Assembly (NCBI GenBank): GCA_027924645.1
Contig: BSBN01001359.1
Coordinates: forward strand, 11,264,001 to 11,328,000
Length of the DNA: 64,000 bases
Direction: 5' to 3'
Source: Cunninghamia lanceolata
Lineage: Eukaryota; Streptophyta; Pinopsida; Cupressales; Cupressaceae
Shown here: in pieces, positions 23,112 through 34,854 of the stretch
How the letters are laid out: every line of letters begins with the position of its first letter
Position numbering within the stretch: the stretch's first letter is position 1
Made by a program: the position numbers and the translations under genes
The notes under the pieces: model-generated
The model's database searches: none
Told to the model about the DNA's origin: nothing
What the model saw: the letters and a program-made list of their open reading frames with translations, nothing else

Positions 23112-24512
23112 GTGGCCCGGTTGCCCCTCTCTGCGCATTCGTTGCTCGATTCTAGCACGGATAGCAGCGCAATTCATGTGAATCCGTCCTTGGATTCAGG
23201 TCCCGAGAGGTGGAAGGAGGCCCTAGTGGGAGCAATGCATGAAGGACATGCTAGCAGGTTGACTATCCCAGTAATTTCTGAGTCTAAGAAAGGAACGACA
23301 CTCAAATTGTCGGATCTAACCATCCAGAGGGTGGTTGCGTCAATGGAAAATACTCTAGTAGGTAAGTTCTTTGCCTATTGCCCCAACATTGACTTGGTTA
23401 GAAGATGGGCTGCCTCCAAATGGCTGTTGAAGCGTAGTGTCCCTACCAGTGCCATGTCAAGTGGTATGTTCCTCTTTAAGTTTACTTCTGCGAAGGATCT
23501 TCTTTCGGTGTTGGCAGGTGGCCCATGGCTATATGGGAAACATTCACTCTCCCTATGCAGATGGAAACCCAGATTCGACCCTAAGGTTGACCTTAATCGG
23601 TTAGCTCTGGTATGGGTTAGGCTTCCTAGGTTGCCTCTGGAATATTGGGATGAGGAAATATTTGCTTGGATCGGCAACTCATTTGGGGATTATGTGACAG
23701 TGGACAAGGTCACTAAGGCTAAGGCGAGACGGGTGTATGCAAGATTCTATGTCAATGTTGATATTCTTAAAACCCTTCCTACCTCCATCATCATGGAATC
23801 TGTGTTTGGGAGATGGAATCAAAGCATTCTCTATGAGAACTCATGGGTTTTCTGTTAGAACTGCATGAAGCTGGCTCATGTCATAACACAATGCCAAGCT
23901 CCCAAAAAACCTATGCCCACTCCGAAGGATTTTTTGGAGAAAATGAAGAAAAGCCTGAAGGACTACCCTTTCAAGGAAGATATCCTTAATCTTATTAGCT
24001 CCCCCCTTGCATCTCCAAAGAAGGTGCATGAGGATGAGTCAGTTCTGGACCAAGCTCAGGTTGAAACTAGGGGCATTGATAGGGATGTACAACATTTAGA
24101 TGGTAGGGGGGAAATGTAAAAACCAAAAGAGCCAAATGCTGACAGTGGTAATCAAGAGAAAAACCCTAATATACCCTCTATCTTTGTCGAGGAGGTCCCT
24201 TGCGATAGAGAACAAGGGGAGATTCCTTAGTCTTTGGACAATCTTGAGGCTGTGACTGTCAATATCCAACAACAGACACAAATCAATCAAGTTAGTAGTC
24301 CCAAACAAGCTTCTAGAGGCTTTAAGTTAGGGGTAAGCATGCTGGGGGATAACTTCTCCCCATCCCCAGAGGCGGGAACGAGTAAGATTACTGAGGACTC
24401 TAAGGGATGGTCAACTGCGAGCAGAAAGGGAAAGGGTCCCAATAAGAAGACCGCAGATGTGGGGGGAGCAGAAGACATGAAGACCCTCACATATCCAAAC
24501 AATATAGTGTGA
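23112..24512 (+). pseudogene. LINE ORF1 (DUF4283 RNA-binding protein)
   Basis: One frame of about 466 codons. The N-terminal half has the DUF4283-type fold of plant L1 ORF1 proteins: LVGKFFAYCPN, then AASKWLLKR, FKFTSAKDLLSVLAGGPW, and LALVWVRLPRLPLEYWDEE. A CCHC knuckle-like segment (NCMKLAHVITQC) follows at about 23860, where the residue before NC is a TAG stop. Further stops at about 24117 and 24230 break the low-complexity C-terminal half. In plant L1 elements this protein binds element RNA as a ribonucleoprotein. A run of 14 Gs just before 23112 may have shifted the true start at 23083 (ATGGCTAATG) out of frame. Confidence 0.88.
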
Positions 24513-24576
24513 GATAGCGAGAGATAGATAATGGAAGATAGACCACATTGGTGGTGCCGTCCAGAAGGCTAAAGAA

Positions 24577-27500
24577 ATGAGAGTCTTCTCCTAGAATATC
24601 AGAGGGCTTAACAACCCTCATGAACAACTGTTAGTTAAAAAATGTATTTTTGAAAATAAGGTTGATATTATTTTGCTGTAGGAAGTCAAAATGACTGAAG
24701 ACAACTTCAAGCTGGTTGTGAAGAACATCTGGTCTAATGCTAATTATGCCATCAGTGAAGCCCTGGGGGCTTCAGGAGGTATTGTTACCCTGTGGGGCCA
24801 GAATTTGTAGGGTTTGGTGGTCTCCCATACCGGGTATTGCCTTGAGGTCTCTTTCTCTTATAGAGATAATTTTTGGTCCCTAGTCAATGTTTATGCTCCT
24901 AACTCTAGGCTGGGTCGCAAGGAGGTTTGGGACTACTTGACTAATAAAATCAATCACTTTAAGAAGAATCATTGGATGATTTTTGGTGACCTTAACTCCC
25001 CCTCTACCCTTTGGAAAAGATGGATGATATTGCTAACTACTCTGACAACATGGTTGACCTTATGGAGTTTTTGAGTAATGTCAGCCTCATGGATATCAAA
25101 CTTACTAGCCAATCCTTTACCTGGTCTAATAGAAGGCAAGAGAAACATCTCATTCAAGTCAAACTGGATAGATTCCTTATCTCTTCCAACTAGACTATTG
25201 CCAACCTCCTTAGCTTGGAAGCTCTTCCTTGGGTGGGGTTGAATCACAACCCATTGTTATTGAAATGGTAGGAAAAGAATCTCAGAGGACCCTTCCCCTT
25301 TAGGTTTGAAATGACGTGGGCGGTTCACCTGGATTTTAAAAGTTGCCTGGCTGATTGGTGGAGAATTCCTTTTCAAGGGCCGGCTATGTTCAAGTTGGTC
25401 CAAAAGCTTCTTAATGTTAAGAATTAGGTTAAGGGATGGAACAAGTACACTTTTGGGAATGTGTTGAATAGAAATAAGACTTTAGCTGCTCAGTTTCTTG
25501 ACATTCAATCCAGATTGGAGCAGGGAGATAGTTCAGATGTGATCTTGGCCTTAGAAAAATCCTTATCCAAGGATTGGCTCCTAATTCTGAAAGAGGAGGA
25601 GCTATTTTGGAAGCAAAAATCTAGGATTCAATGGTTGAAGGAGGGGGATAGAAATACTTCATTCTTCCATTAATCTACCTTGAGGCACATGAAACGAAAT
25701 ACTATCAGTAGACTCCTTGATGTGGATGGGGCTAAAGTTGTGGATGATGATAAGTTGGGGAAGTTGGCTTCCAACTACTTTTAGTCCCTACTGGCAGCCC
25801 AGTCCAGTATCCTCACCTCCTAGGAGGATGTTGTTCTCTTGAATTCCATACCTACTCTCCTTTCTGCGGAGGATAACAGTCTCCTAACTAAACCGGTCAT
25901 AGAAGAGGAAGTCCAGATAGTGGTCTTCTCTATGGGGGTGTTCAAAGCCCTAGGGCTTAATGGTTTTCCCCTAGCCTTCTTCCAAGAATTCTAAGAGGTG
26001 GTGGATAGAGATGTCATTAAAGTGGCTAAAGATTTTTTCAGAACCGATAGACTTCTGTGGAAGTTGAATAACACTTTCATTGTGCTAATCCCCAAAAAAG
26101 TCGATTTCATTTCCATGTCAAATTTCAGACCCATCAATCTCTACAATACTGTCTATAAGATTTTCATGAAAATTTTGGTTTTTAGACTTCAACCCCTTTT
26201 GGACAAGCTTATTTTTGCTAATCAAAAAGTCTTTGTCCCGGGTAGGCAAATTCTGGACGCGGCCATCACAACCCATGAGGTCATCCACTCTATCTCAAAG
26301 AGTAATACCCTAGGTATGATTTTTAAACTCAACATTTCCAAGGCTTATGATTGGGTCAATTGGGATTTTCTATTTAATGTCCTCAGGGGATTTAGATTCC
26401 AAGACCGTGTGATCAATCTGGTGAAAGAACGTGTCTCCATTGTTTGGTTCTCGGTTCTTGTCAATGGTTCCCCCTATGGATTTTTCTCTATTGGCAAGGG
26501 CCTTAGGCAAGGGGAGCATCCATCACCATATATTTTCATTATTTTGGTAGAAGGTTTGGGCAAAAATGCTTGTAGGATGCTGGGGAATGGATCCCTTCAT
26601 GGTATAAAGCTTGCTTCCATAGCCCAACCTTATGTTATCCAACAGTTTGTTGATGACACTATCTTGTTTGGTATCGCTTATGTGGTGGAGCCTAGAAGAT
26701 GGAAATGTCTTCTCAAGGATTATGAAGTTGTTTCTAGGCAAAGCACCAAGTTTAAAAAGAGTCATATCTATTTTCTAAACACTCCAGAGGTTCTGCAACA
26801 TAAGATCAAGGGAATCCTTGGTTGTTCGAGTGCTTTTTTACTGGTAATGTATCTTCATCTCCCCCTCATGGTTACTAAAGTTACTTCTAAATATTGGAAC
26901 TTGATCATTGAAAGAATGCAGAGGAAGCTGACAGGGTGGAAAGGTAAGTTGCTTAGTCAAGCCAAGAAATTTTATCTCCTTAAAGCCTCTCTCTAAGGAA
27001 TCCCCACATATTTCCTCAACCTTTTTAAAATCTCTAAATGTTTAGGGATTAAGAAAATCTAGAAGAAGTTACTATGGTCAGGTGTGGGAGAGAAAAGGAC
27101 AATTGCCCTTGTTAGTTGGGAGAAAGTTTGTTTACCCAAGGCCCAAGGAGGGTTGGGGTTAAGAAGAATTCATCTCATGAACAAAGTGCTCATGGCTAAG
27201 ACTGGTTGGAACCTAATCCAAGGTAACAAGGAGTGGGGAGATATCATGTATGCCAAGTACTTCAAAGGGGATCAGGTGTATAGATTATTTTCTGAGCAAA
27301 ATCTCCCTAAAGGATTGGTCATCTGGAATGGGACCCTTAAAACTAGGGGTCCTCTTCATAAAGGAGTTAAGTGGAAGGTGGCGGATGGCAGGAACATTAG
27401 CTTATGGGTGGACAAATGGTTGAAAGACTTGCCCCTCAGAGAATTAAATTGTGGCAGGCTTGCTAATAGAGCCAGCGGTGTCTTTGGCAGCCTGGTTTCA

Positions 27501-27626
27501 GATTATATCAACCATAATGGGATCCTCAAAAGATGGAAATGCCTTATTAACTATGGCTTTGTTCACAACAAGGATAGACAGATTGCTCTTCAGCTTTAGG
27601 GGGAATTGAATAATCTCAGGCTCACT
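24577..27626 (+). pseudogene. LINE ORF2, endonuclease and reverse transcriptase part
   Basis: The start (MRVFS) leads into an apurinic endonuclease-like domain: NIRGLNNP, then VNVYAPNS, FGDLNSP, and WSNRRQEKHLIQVKLDRFL. A frameshift lies near 25005. Reverse transcriptase follows at about 26010-26900 with NFRPINLYNTVYK, KLNISKAYDWVNW, GLRQGEHPSP and the catalytic FVDDTILFG (near 26650). The AFDxVxW-type Asp is kept (KAYDW). After it come the usual plant L1 connector (GWKGKLLSQAKK, then VSWEKVCLPKAQGGLGLR). At least ten stops or shifts are present. The frame is cut at 27627 by the Copia-like insertion and resumes at 33159. Confidence 0.92.
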
Positions 27627-27627
27627 T

Positions 27628-30187
27628 TGTAGGAGTTTAGGACAACACTGAGAGGGGGGGTGAATCAGTGTTGAATTAGATTTCAAATCTTTTACAACTT
27701 TTTGCAAACTTTCTCTTACAGAACAAATAGAGAGGAATACATTAATGATTTGTGCACAAGATTAATAATGAAGGATGTGAATAAAACTTAATAAGCAAAG
27801 CACTAATATACACACATACAGATGAAGACACCATGAAACTTAACACATGCGTTTCACGAGTGGAAAACCCTTCTGGGGTAAAAAACCACTCAAAACTGCC
27901 TCACCTGATAAAACATGCCTCACTGGCTACAATATGTGTCTCAATGACAAATGTTAAGGTCTCACTGACCTGTAAGCCTCACTGGCATACTGTTTAGAAG
28001 CACCAACTTCAAGGAGCACCAACCCCTAATATTTTAGAAGCACCAACTTCAAGGAGCACCAACCCCTAATACAAAACAAATTAAGAACTCAGAGGGTTTC
28101 TCTGTTTCAATACAAAACACTTCTTCTCTCACATGTGTTTGTCAAATGGCCATTCATTTCATCAACCCAAATCATATACAAACTCAGATATTCAAAATCA
28201 ATCCTGTATTCTGATCCACTCAACAACACTGCATATCAATCCTGTATTATGATCCATTCAATAACACTTCCTCATTTTGTATGATTCATCTCTATCATCA
28301 AAGACACACCATCAATGCATCTGAAAAACAATTTTATACAAGTTGAATGTCTTTTCACCTTTCATCTTCTGTATATTTCATCTCTGTTAAATTATGAAGT
28401 TGCATTAATACCAAGACTCTTGATGTTCCTCTTCTCTGCAAAACAACATCCATCCGTTTCATTGACTAATCATATTCCTCTATCTGCAAAAACCATTTTC
28501 CTGCAAGAATATAGATCTTCATATTTATCTATGCATATTAAAGACTTTTTAATCTTTTCAACAAGATCCTTCATCTCTTCAGTGATGCTTCATATTCCTG
28601 CAAAAACCCAATATCTGAATGCAAACAAAATCAATTTAATTTTCTTCTTTGTACAAATTCCTTCAATAAAATTTTTGAGAACTTTCATCTTCTCAAACAA
28701 AATCTCTTTCATCTTCTTCAAACCCTTAATCTTCCTTTCAACAAGAGTCTTCATATCTGAAAAAAAACTTCTTCACTTCAACAAAAAAATCTTCTAATAA
28801 TAGCCTTTTTGTCATGAAAATCTCCACAAGAAAATTGCCTTTTTAAAAACACTAAAAAATCTCCTTAAAAAAACTTTATCATGATCCCTCCAAGAAAATA
28901 GGAAATACAAAGTTTCTAACTTCATCACCATCCACTTAATATGATGCTTTTCTTCATTAAAATATCTTATATTCCCCATTTAAATGAGAACCTAACTTCT
29001 CCATTTTCATAAAGCATTTTTTAATGTTTTTCTTAAACTCCAAAAAGACTGATGCCCTTTCTTTTAAAAGCTTAAAATATCCTCATGAAAATTGGGCTCC
29101 CTTTGACTTTCTTATTCAAGCATAAAGTATTTGATGCTATCCTATCAAAATCTTTACAAAGGTCTTTAGACCACTCTAAGCGCCCATCCACATGCAATTT
29201 CAAACTTTATTTTTGATGTCTTATAAATAAATCAAGACCATCTTTTTCGAGATTCATATGACTTCGATGCATTTGAAAAAATCTTTAAAACTTTATAAAA
29301 TTTAATTGATGGCCACCCACCACATTTGATGCCCTTTTTTGTTTTATCTTTTGGCGCCCATAATTCTTTTAAAGGAAGCGACAGATTTGAAAAAGATGCC
29401 CGCGCATACTTGTTCCAACGGTGGTAGGGAGAGGAGGGGCCGGTGGCCCAATGACATTCAAACCCTTTAGGTTGCCACTTAAGTGGCATGTGACCTGTGC
29501 AACAGGTCAATACCTTTTTAAAACAAAAAGTGCTTTTATTATGATGTGCATCAAAAACACTTAAGGACATTTACAAAAGCACTTCAAAGATGAACTATTA
29601 AATTTTGATCATTTTGCATTGAATTCTGTTATGAAGAATGCCAATGTAGATTCACTTTGAGGATAGCAACTATTGAATTTTGATCATGTTGCATTGAATT
29701 CTGTTATGAAGAATGCCAATGTAGATTCACTTTGAGGATAGCATATTTTGCACCATAGAAATGATTTGAAGACTTCAAGTTTGTGAATTCATCTTGTCAA
29801 GACTTATATCAACCTTTTGACATTAATGAAGAATCATCTAAATAAGCTCCTGATAAAGAACCACTATGCCAATACAAATGTTGTGAACAAAAACTGATGT
29901 CACCAAACTTTACCTATAGATCTCAACCTGCCAAATGCACCATATTTGAAAGCACACCAACATAAATACCAAATCTGTATTGCTCTAGCATTAAGTATAG
30001 TAACAACACACATGAACCCTCTTCAGCTTGAACCATGATGAAGAATGCAGACTATGAAGACCATAAGATCATACCAACAACCCAATAACTTTGTATACCA
30101 ACAACTAATATCATCAACCTTGTGAAGATGCACAACAACTCAACTCTCTTAATACCTTTTGACATCAATGACAAACTATCACCATCA
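27628..30187 (-). repeat. 3' LTR (on plus coordinates, left LTR), about 2.56 kb
   Basis: It begins TGTAGGAG at the CACTT target duplication and ends before the polypurine block at 30188 (ACCATCA). The first 46 bases hold a 9-bp hairpin (CAACACTGA / TCAGTGTTG) around a G7 loop. A motif GTGGAAAACCC...GGGTAAAAAACCAC follows near 27860. A local duplication (TTTAGAAGCACC...CCCCTAAT, near 27990-28070) and the 75-bp duplication at 29593 lie inside. Plus-strand frames here (for example 28315-28797) are low-complexity Phe/Ser/Leu readings and not genes. Confidence 0.75.
29593..29743. repeat. Tandem duplication, 75-bp period
   Basis: AACTATTAAATTTTGATCAT at 29593 and AACTATTGAATTTTGATCAT at 29668 start two nearly identical 75-base copies. 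Confidence 0.9.
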
Positions 30188-30290
30188 ATCTCCCCCTTTG
30201 TCATTGATGGCAAAACCATCTGATGCAATTTTTCTTTCTCCCCCTTTTTGACATCTGATGACAGACAATTTTCTCCCCCTGAGAAAATAA
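30188..30290 (-). other. Cluster of polypurine-tract-like blocks
   Basis: CTCCCCCTTTG at 30190, CTCCCCCTTTTTG at about 30239 and CTCCCCCTGAG at about 30274. On the element's own strand these read AAAGGGGGAG. The one at 30188 abuts the LTR and would be the functional plus-strand primer. Confidence 0.75.
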
Positions 30291-31473
30291 CTCCACTGAA
30301 AGATGTTGAAGCTTGATCATAACATTTAGAAACACATTGCATTATGAGGGCTTTGAAGACATAAACTTCTGTTATCTTGTTATATCTGAAGCACAATCAA
30401 CAACATTTTTGACCCACATGACAAATCTCCAATTAATCTATTTGCTTCCACTGTGATAAACTTCACAAACAAATTACTGCTCATAAATATCTCTGGAAAA
30501 CATCTCTGGTAAACACTGACAAGAATAATCAACATAACTCAACTCAACTCAGCATTGATCCACTTCCTGAATTAGTCCTAAAGCAACATATCAACCAGTA
30601 TTCTTTGATGAACAATTTTGGAGGCAAAAATCATGAAGACTCCTCATCACACAGCTCTCAACACAAGATGTCATGAAGATCATTTTATAAGACCTTTACT
30701 TGCCTCTAATTTGATGAAATACAAGACTCACCAACAATGTCAGAAGAAACTCTAGATTGTTATAGCTTGAAGTAAATACCTGATACCACTTCAAAACTGG
30801 AGCCACACAATTTGAACAAACCTTTCTGAACTATATTAAATAGGAAGATCATCAATGAAACAAGTGAAACATTATATCCAAATCATCTGAAAGATTCAAT
30901 ACTTATGCAAAACATAACTCAACAAGGTAATAGATATAATCATCAAACTGATTCCTTGATATGAACTATCATCCTGCAACCAAACTATTCTGACACTTTT
31001 TCTGACATGACAAAGACCATCTTGCTGTTCCTGCACATCTTTTTACAACACACTGTCAAATATGATATACAACACACTGGCAAATCTGATATATACATAA
31101 TCACATCTGAAACATACCGCAATCAACAAGAACTCTTGTCTCTTGACTTCATCATTCAAAACAAGATATTATTGCAACAACACTTTCCAAAACACTTTGG
31201 ATTGCAATACCATGACAATTCAACCTTTGTAATCAACAACATGATTAAGAACAATTTGTGCATTTGAACTTCTGAAGCATAATGAGCCAAAGAACACCTG
31301 AAACACTGTTACATACTAAACATCAACATTGTTAGCAACATCATCATCAATAATTTCAAAGCATGGCAAGAATGATAGACAAACAAGATCATCATATCAA
31401 ATGATCTTCTTCCTAAAACTTCTTGGGGTTAACTGATAGAACATTTGATACCTCCCCCTTACTTCATGCTATG

Positions 31474-33053
31474 TTAAGCAACAGATGAAATGACTTGTGC
31501 AAGATGCACAAGCTTAGATTCTGACTTCTCTTTACTTTCTTTCTGCTTCCAAATTTTCACAGGTGCTTTCTTCCTCCAAACCTTTTCTTCCTCTTTCCAT
31601 TTCAACTTTTTCAAATGAGGTGAAGCTCTCCTACAACTGTGTGCTTTATGACCAAGAGAGTTGCACTTATAACAAATTATGTTGTAATCAAAATCAATTG
31701 ACTAATAATACCTTTGAGTACTCATATTAAGCTTCCATGTAGGATCATACCTTTTATATACTTTACAATTTCTTTGAATATGTCCAATATTATTGCACTT
31801 GTAACAAACAATGTTAATATTCCTTCTGCAATTAACTGATTTATGTTCAAATTGATTACAAGTATAACAATAACCATTAAATGAATAGTTATACCTGTAC
31901 ATGTATGCTTGTCTAACAGGAGCACTTTTTCTGAAATTTCTTCTTCTTTGATTATGCATTTTGTTTTCAGTGGCAGCATTCAAATCAATCTTCTTTCTAG
32001 GAGTCTTTCTAGCTTTTGAACATTCTCCTTCTTCAAAACCAAGTCCAGTAGTGTCTCCATATAGTTTTTGTTTACCAAGCATCTTATGTAGCTTGCTTGT
32101 GCTTTCTTCAAACTCCTTATACTTCTTAGATAAAGCTTTGAAACCATCATACTCTTTTCTTAGATTGATAATATCACTCTCTAGTTTTAGATTCTCAATC
32201 CTTGCAACTTCAAGGTTAGATATTGAGACATCAGCTATCCTCTTAGCTTCTTTAATTTCTATTTTCAAACTGACAATCAATTTGTTTGATTCACTTGCTT
32301 GATTCTTCAAGTCTACAATCAGGTTTCTAGCATCTTCAAGATCTGTAAGAGCTTTATCTTTTAAATTCTTTCTTGCTGCAACTGCATCATTAATTTATTG
32401 TTCTCCTTCTTATAATTCTTGAGCTCACTCAGAGCATATATGAGCTCTCCTTCCAAATCAATCTCACAATCTTGTTCATTATAATCCTGACCATCATCAC
32501 TTGTGATGCTAGCTTCTTCTGAATTTGATTGGGATTGAACTTCAACTCCTTCATTTGAAAGTCTCTTTTCATTGCTACTTTCTTCACACACCAGAGTGTC
32601 CCCTTCTTTATCATTATCTTGATAAATTCTTTTCAATCTCCTCCACATATCCTGAGCTGTAACACAATCCATAACTTTACAAATAACATCATTAGATAGA
32701 GCAGATAATATAGCCTTCTTTGCAATATCATTATATTCAAGAGCTTCTTTGTTATTTGCAGAATTACCATTCTCAACTGACATTAAAACACCATATCCTA
32801 AGGAGGATAAATATACTTGCATTCTAACATACCAAACTGAAAAATTTGAACCATCAAACTGAGGAACATCTGAAACCTTTTCTTCTAAGATAAAATCAGA
32901 CTCAACATGGAGAACATCTTTATCAACTGACTTTATATCAACATCTGGATTTGATATGAATGATGTCTTTTGACCAGAATGAATCTTAACATTTCTCATT
33001 TTCTTATTTCTCCTGCACTTACCCATTGAACTCCACACAAATGACCTACCCAA
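31474..33053 (-). pseudogene. Copia-type gag with coiled coil and three zinc knuckles
   Basis: The first part (33053-32361, 230 codons) contains the Copia gag/UBN2-type segment FDGSNFSVWYVRMQVYL followed by AKKAILSALSNDVICKV and AQDMWRRLKRIY, then an acidic Ser/Glu region. A frameshift near 32350 leads to a Leu/Lys/Glu heptad-like coiled coil (32310-32050). A basic stretch and two CCHC knuckles follow (CYTCNQFEHKSVNC and CYKCNNIGHIQRNC). One TAG stop at 31702, a C-to-T change, precedes a third knuckle (CYKCNSLGHKAHSC) and a Lys-rich tail that ends at 31474. Gag packages element RNA. No pol domain follows. Confidence 0.85.
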
Positions 33054-33080
33054 GCTGATTAAGCTACAAGAGGGAAACTA

Positions 33081-33094
33081 GCTCTGATACCAAT
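33081..33094 (-). other. Primer-binding site, tRNA-Met type
   Basis: On the minus strand ATTGGTATCAGAGC, complementary to the initiator tRNA-Met 3' end. It places transcription of the element on the minus strand. Confidence 0.88.
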
Positions 33095-33153
33095 TGTAGG
33101 AGTCCATACAACACTGATTCACCCCCCCTCTTAGTGTTGTCTGGACTCCTACA
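33095..33153. repeat. 59-bp snap-back palindrome replacing the 5' LTR
   Basis: It begins TGTAGGAGTCCA and ends TGGACTCCTACA, with ACAACACT and AGTGTTGT as inner arms around a C7 loop. Next to the primer-binding site it looks like the normal LTR edge, but instead of running on for 2.5 kb it turns back as its own inverted copy and stops at the TG terminus against the CACTT duplication. The outer end therefore has the same terminal sequence, inverted, as the element's left end. Confidence 0.85.
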
Positions 33154-33158
33154 CACTT

Positions 33159-34314
33159 TTCTCCCTAAACAAGATTGGATTGTTTGGGAGAAGGATAGCA
33201 GGGGTCTTTTCACTATGAAGAGTGCCTATGGTCTACTGTTTGACCTAGGAGAAGACAACTTGTGGGGTAAGATCTGGTTACCGAAGCTCATTCCCAAAAT
33301 AAACTTTTTTTGGTGGACTCTCATTCATAATAAGATCCTCACTTTGGATAATTTGAAGAAGAGAGGGTTTTAGATTCCCAATTGATGTGTTCTTTGTTGT
33401 GAAGAGGAAGAGATGGTCCCACATTTGTTGTTAACTGTAACTTTTCAAGAGAAGTTTGGAGCCTTCTTTTGTAGTGATTGAATGTGTCTTGGGTTTTCAA
33501 TGCTAGCTCAATTACTCTCATCAGGGAGCAAAGGTCCCCCTTCCTACCCTCATTCCCGATGACCAGGGAACTATGGAACCAAATCCCCTCACATCTAGCA
33601 TGGAATTTGTGGAAAGAGAAATAATAGAATTTTTAGGGAGAAATCCATAACATCTCTGGAGGTTTTCCAAGCCTTTTCTAAGCTCCTAACTGTAAACATC
33701 AACACTTGCAATTTGAAAGATGTTGATAACCCCCTAGATAGGCTGAAGTGAATATGCTAAAACAATGGATTGTTAATCTAGGTATCTTCAGAATTGATAC
33801 TTCTGATAAGATTGCTAGGGCCAAAACTTGTTGGGATAAGTTGAACTTTGATGGGGCTGCTAAAGGCAACCCAGGAGTGACTAGTGGAGGGGATATTATC
33901 AGGATTGATTCTGGAATTCTTATGGCTGCCTATTTTGAAGGGATAGGGGTTAAGAGAAATAATGAGGCTGAGGCATTAGATATGCTTTGGGGGATTAAAA
34001 TTGTGCATTCTATAAATATCAAAAAACTACATGTTGAGGGACACTCCCAACTTCTTATCAATGTTGTCTTAGGCTCGACCAACCCAAGCTGGCATTTAAT
34101 AGATGTGGTGGGGGATAGTAGATTGCTCCTCAATGCCTTTGAAGAGTATAAGGTGTCCCACATTTATAGGGGGGGTAATGTTGTGGTGGATGCCATGGCT
34201 AACTTGGGCATCAACAATTCTTGTTGGAGATACTGGAGGCAGTCCTTCAACTTGCCTCGTAGAATACAAACCCTTATTGAGAATGATGGACACAAATTCA
34301 AATCTTATTCATGA
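33159..34314 (+). pseudogene. LINE ORF2, zinc-binding RT-associated and RNase H part
   Basis: It continues ORF2 from 27626 after the inserted element. The first block (33159-33420) is the zf-RVT region: KDSRGLFTMKSAYGLL, then KINFFWWTLIHNKILTLDNL. RNase H follows at about 33830-34220: LNFDGAAKGNPG holds the first catalytic Asp, NNEAEALDMLWGI the Glu, and VVVDAMANLG the last Asp. The third site reads EGHSQLLIN, where plant L1 RNases H usually have Asp in place of His. The frame closes at 34312-34314. Stops at about 33371 and 33384 and a shift before 33748 show decay. Confidence 0.88.
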
Positions 34315-34854
34315 CCCTATGTTTAATGGGGGGAGGGGGATCAGTTGGAGGTGTGCTCTGATCTACCTCTGCATTGTTGGTCAGAGCCAAAAGGCTAGTT
34401 TGAATAATTAGGAGGCTGGGAAAATTCAAATTATTGAAGGAGCTATTGGATTTCAAAATCCTTGGGGTGAAGGTGTTGACGTCGATTGACAGAGGCTGAC
34501 TCAATTGATGGCTGTTGACTAGATGTCATGGTGGAGGGGAGTCCCATGTGACAAAGGATGGATGATAGGCTAGAAAACCTATAATAATTATATTTCCATC
34601 CCTGTTCTCTGAGTTAATTACTCTCAAACAAGGTGGCAGGCGAATGTCTTTTCTCAGGCAGTGGAACAGGGTGGCAAGGACCCTTCACATTGGTTCTATG
34701 ATCACAACACCTTTAATATTAAGATTCATAGGTCATGGATGAGATGGGAGTGCATAAGTGATATTAGTCATTTTCAAGTATCTTCTTTTTGGCCTCACTC
34801 ACACAAGAAAATCATTAGCAATCATTATCGACTCCTACAATTTCATTGGTTCTA

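Larger units (their letters stand above)
27623..33158 (-). mobile_element. Copia-like (Sirevirus-like) element, gag only, TSD CACTT
   Basis: CACTT flanks the unit at 27623-27627 and 33154-33158. The element is read on the minus strand: primer-binding site at 33081-33094, gag 33053-31474, polypurine-like blocks at 30272, 30239 and 30188, and a 2.56-kb LTR at 27628-30187. No protease, integrase or reverse transcriptase follows gag. The right (5') LTR is missing: in its place is a 59-bp palindrome. Copia affiliation comes from the gag domain; the Sirevirus-like label comes from the multiple polypurine blocks and is tentative. Confidence 0.88.

Noticed and set aside
28315..28797. 160-codon plus-strand frame
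   Set aside because: It lies inside an LTR, opposite to the element's strand, and reads as a Phe/Ser/Leu/Ile-rich low-complexity peptide with no domain.
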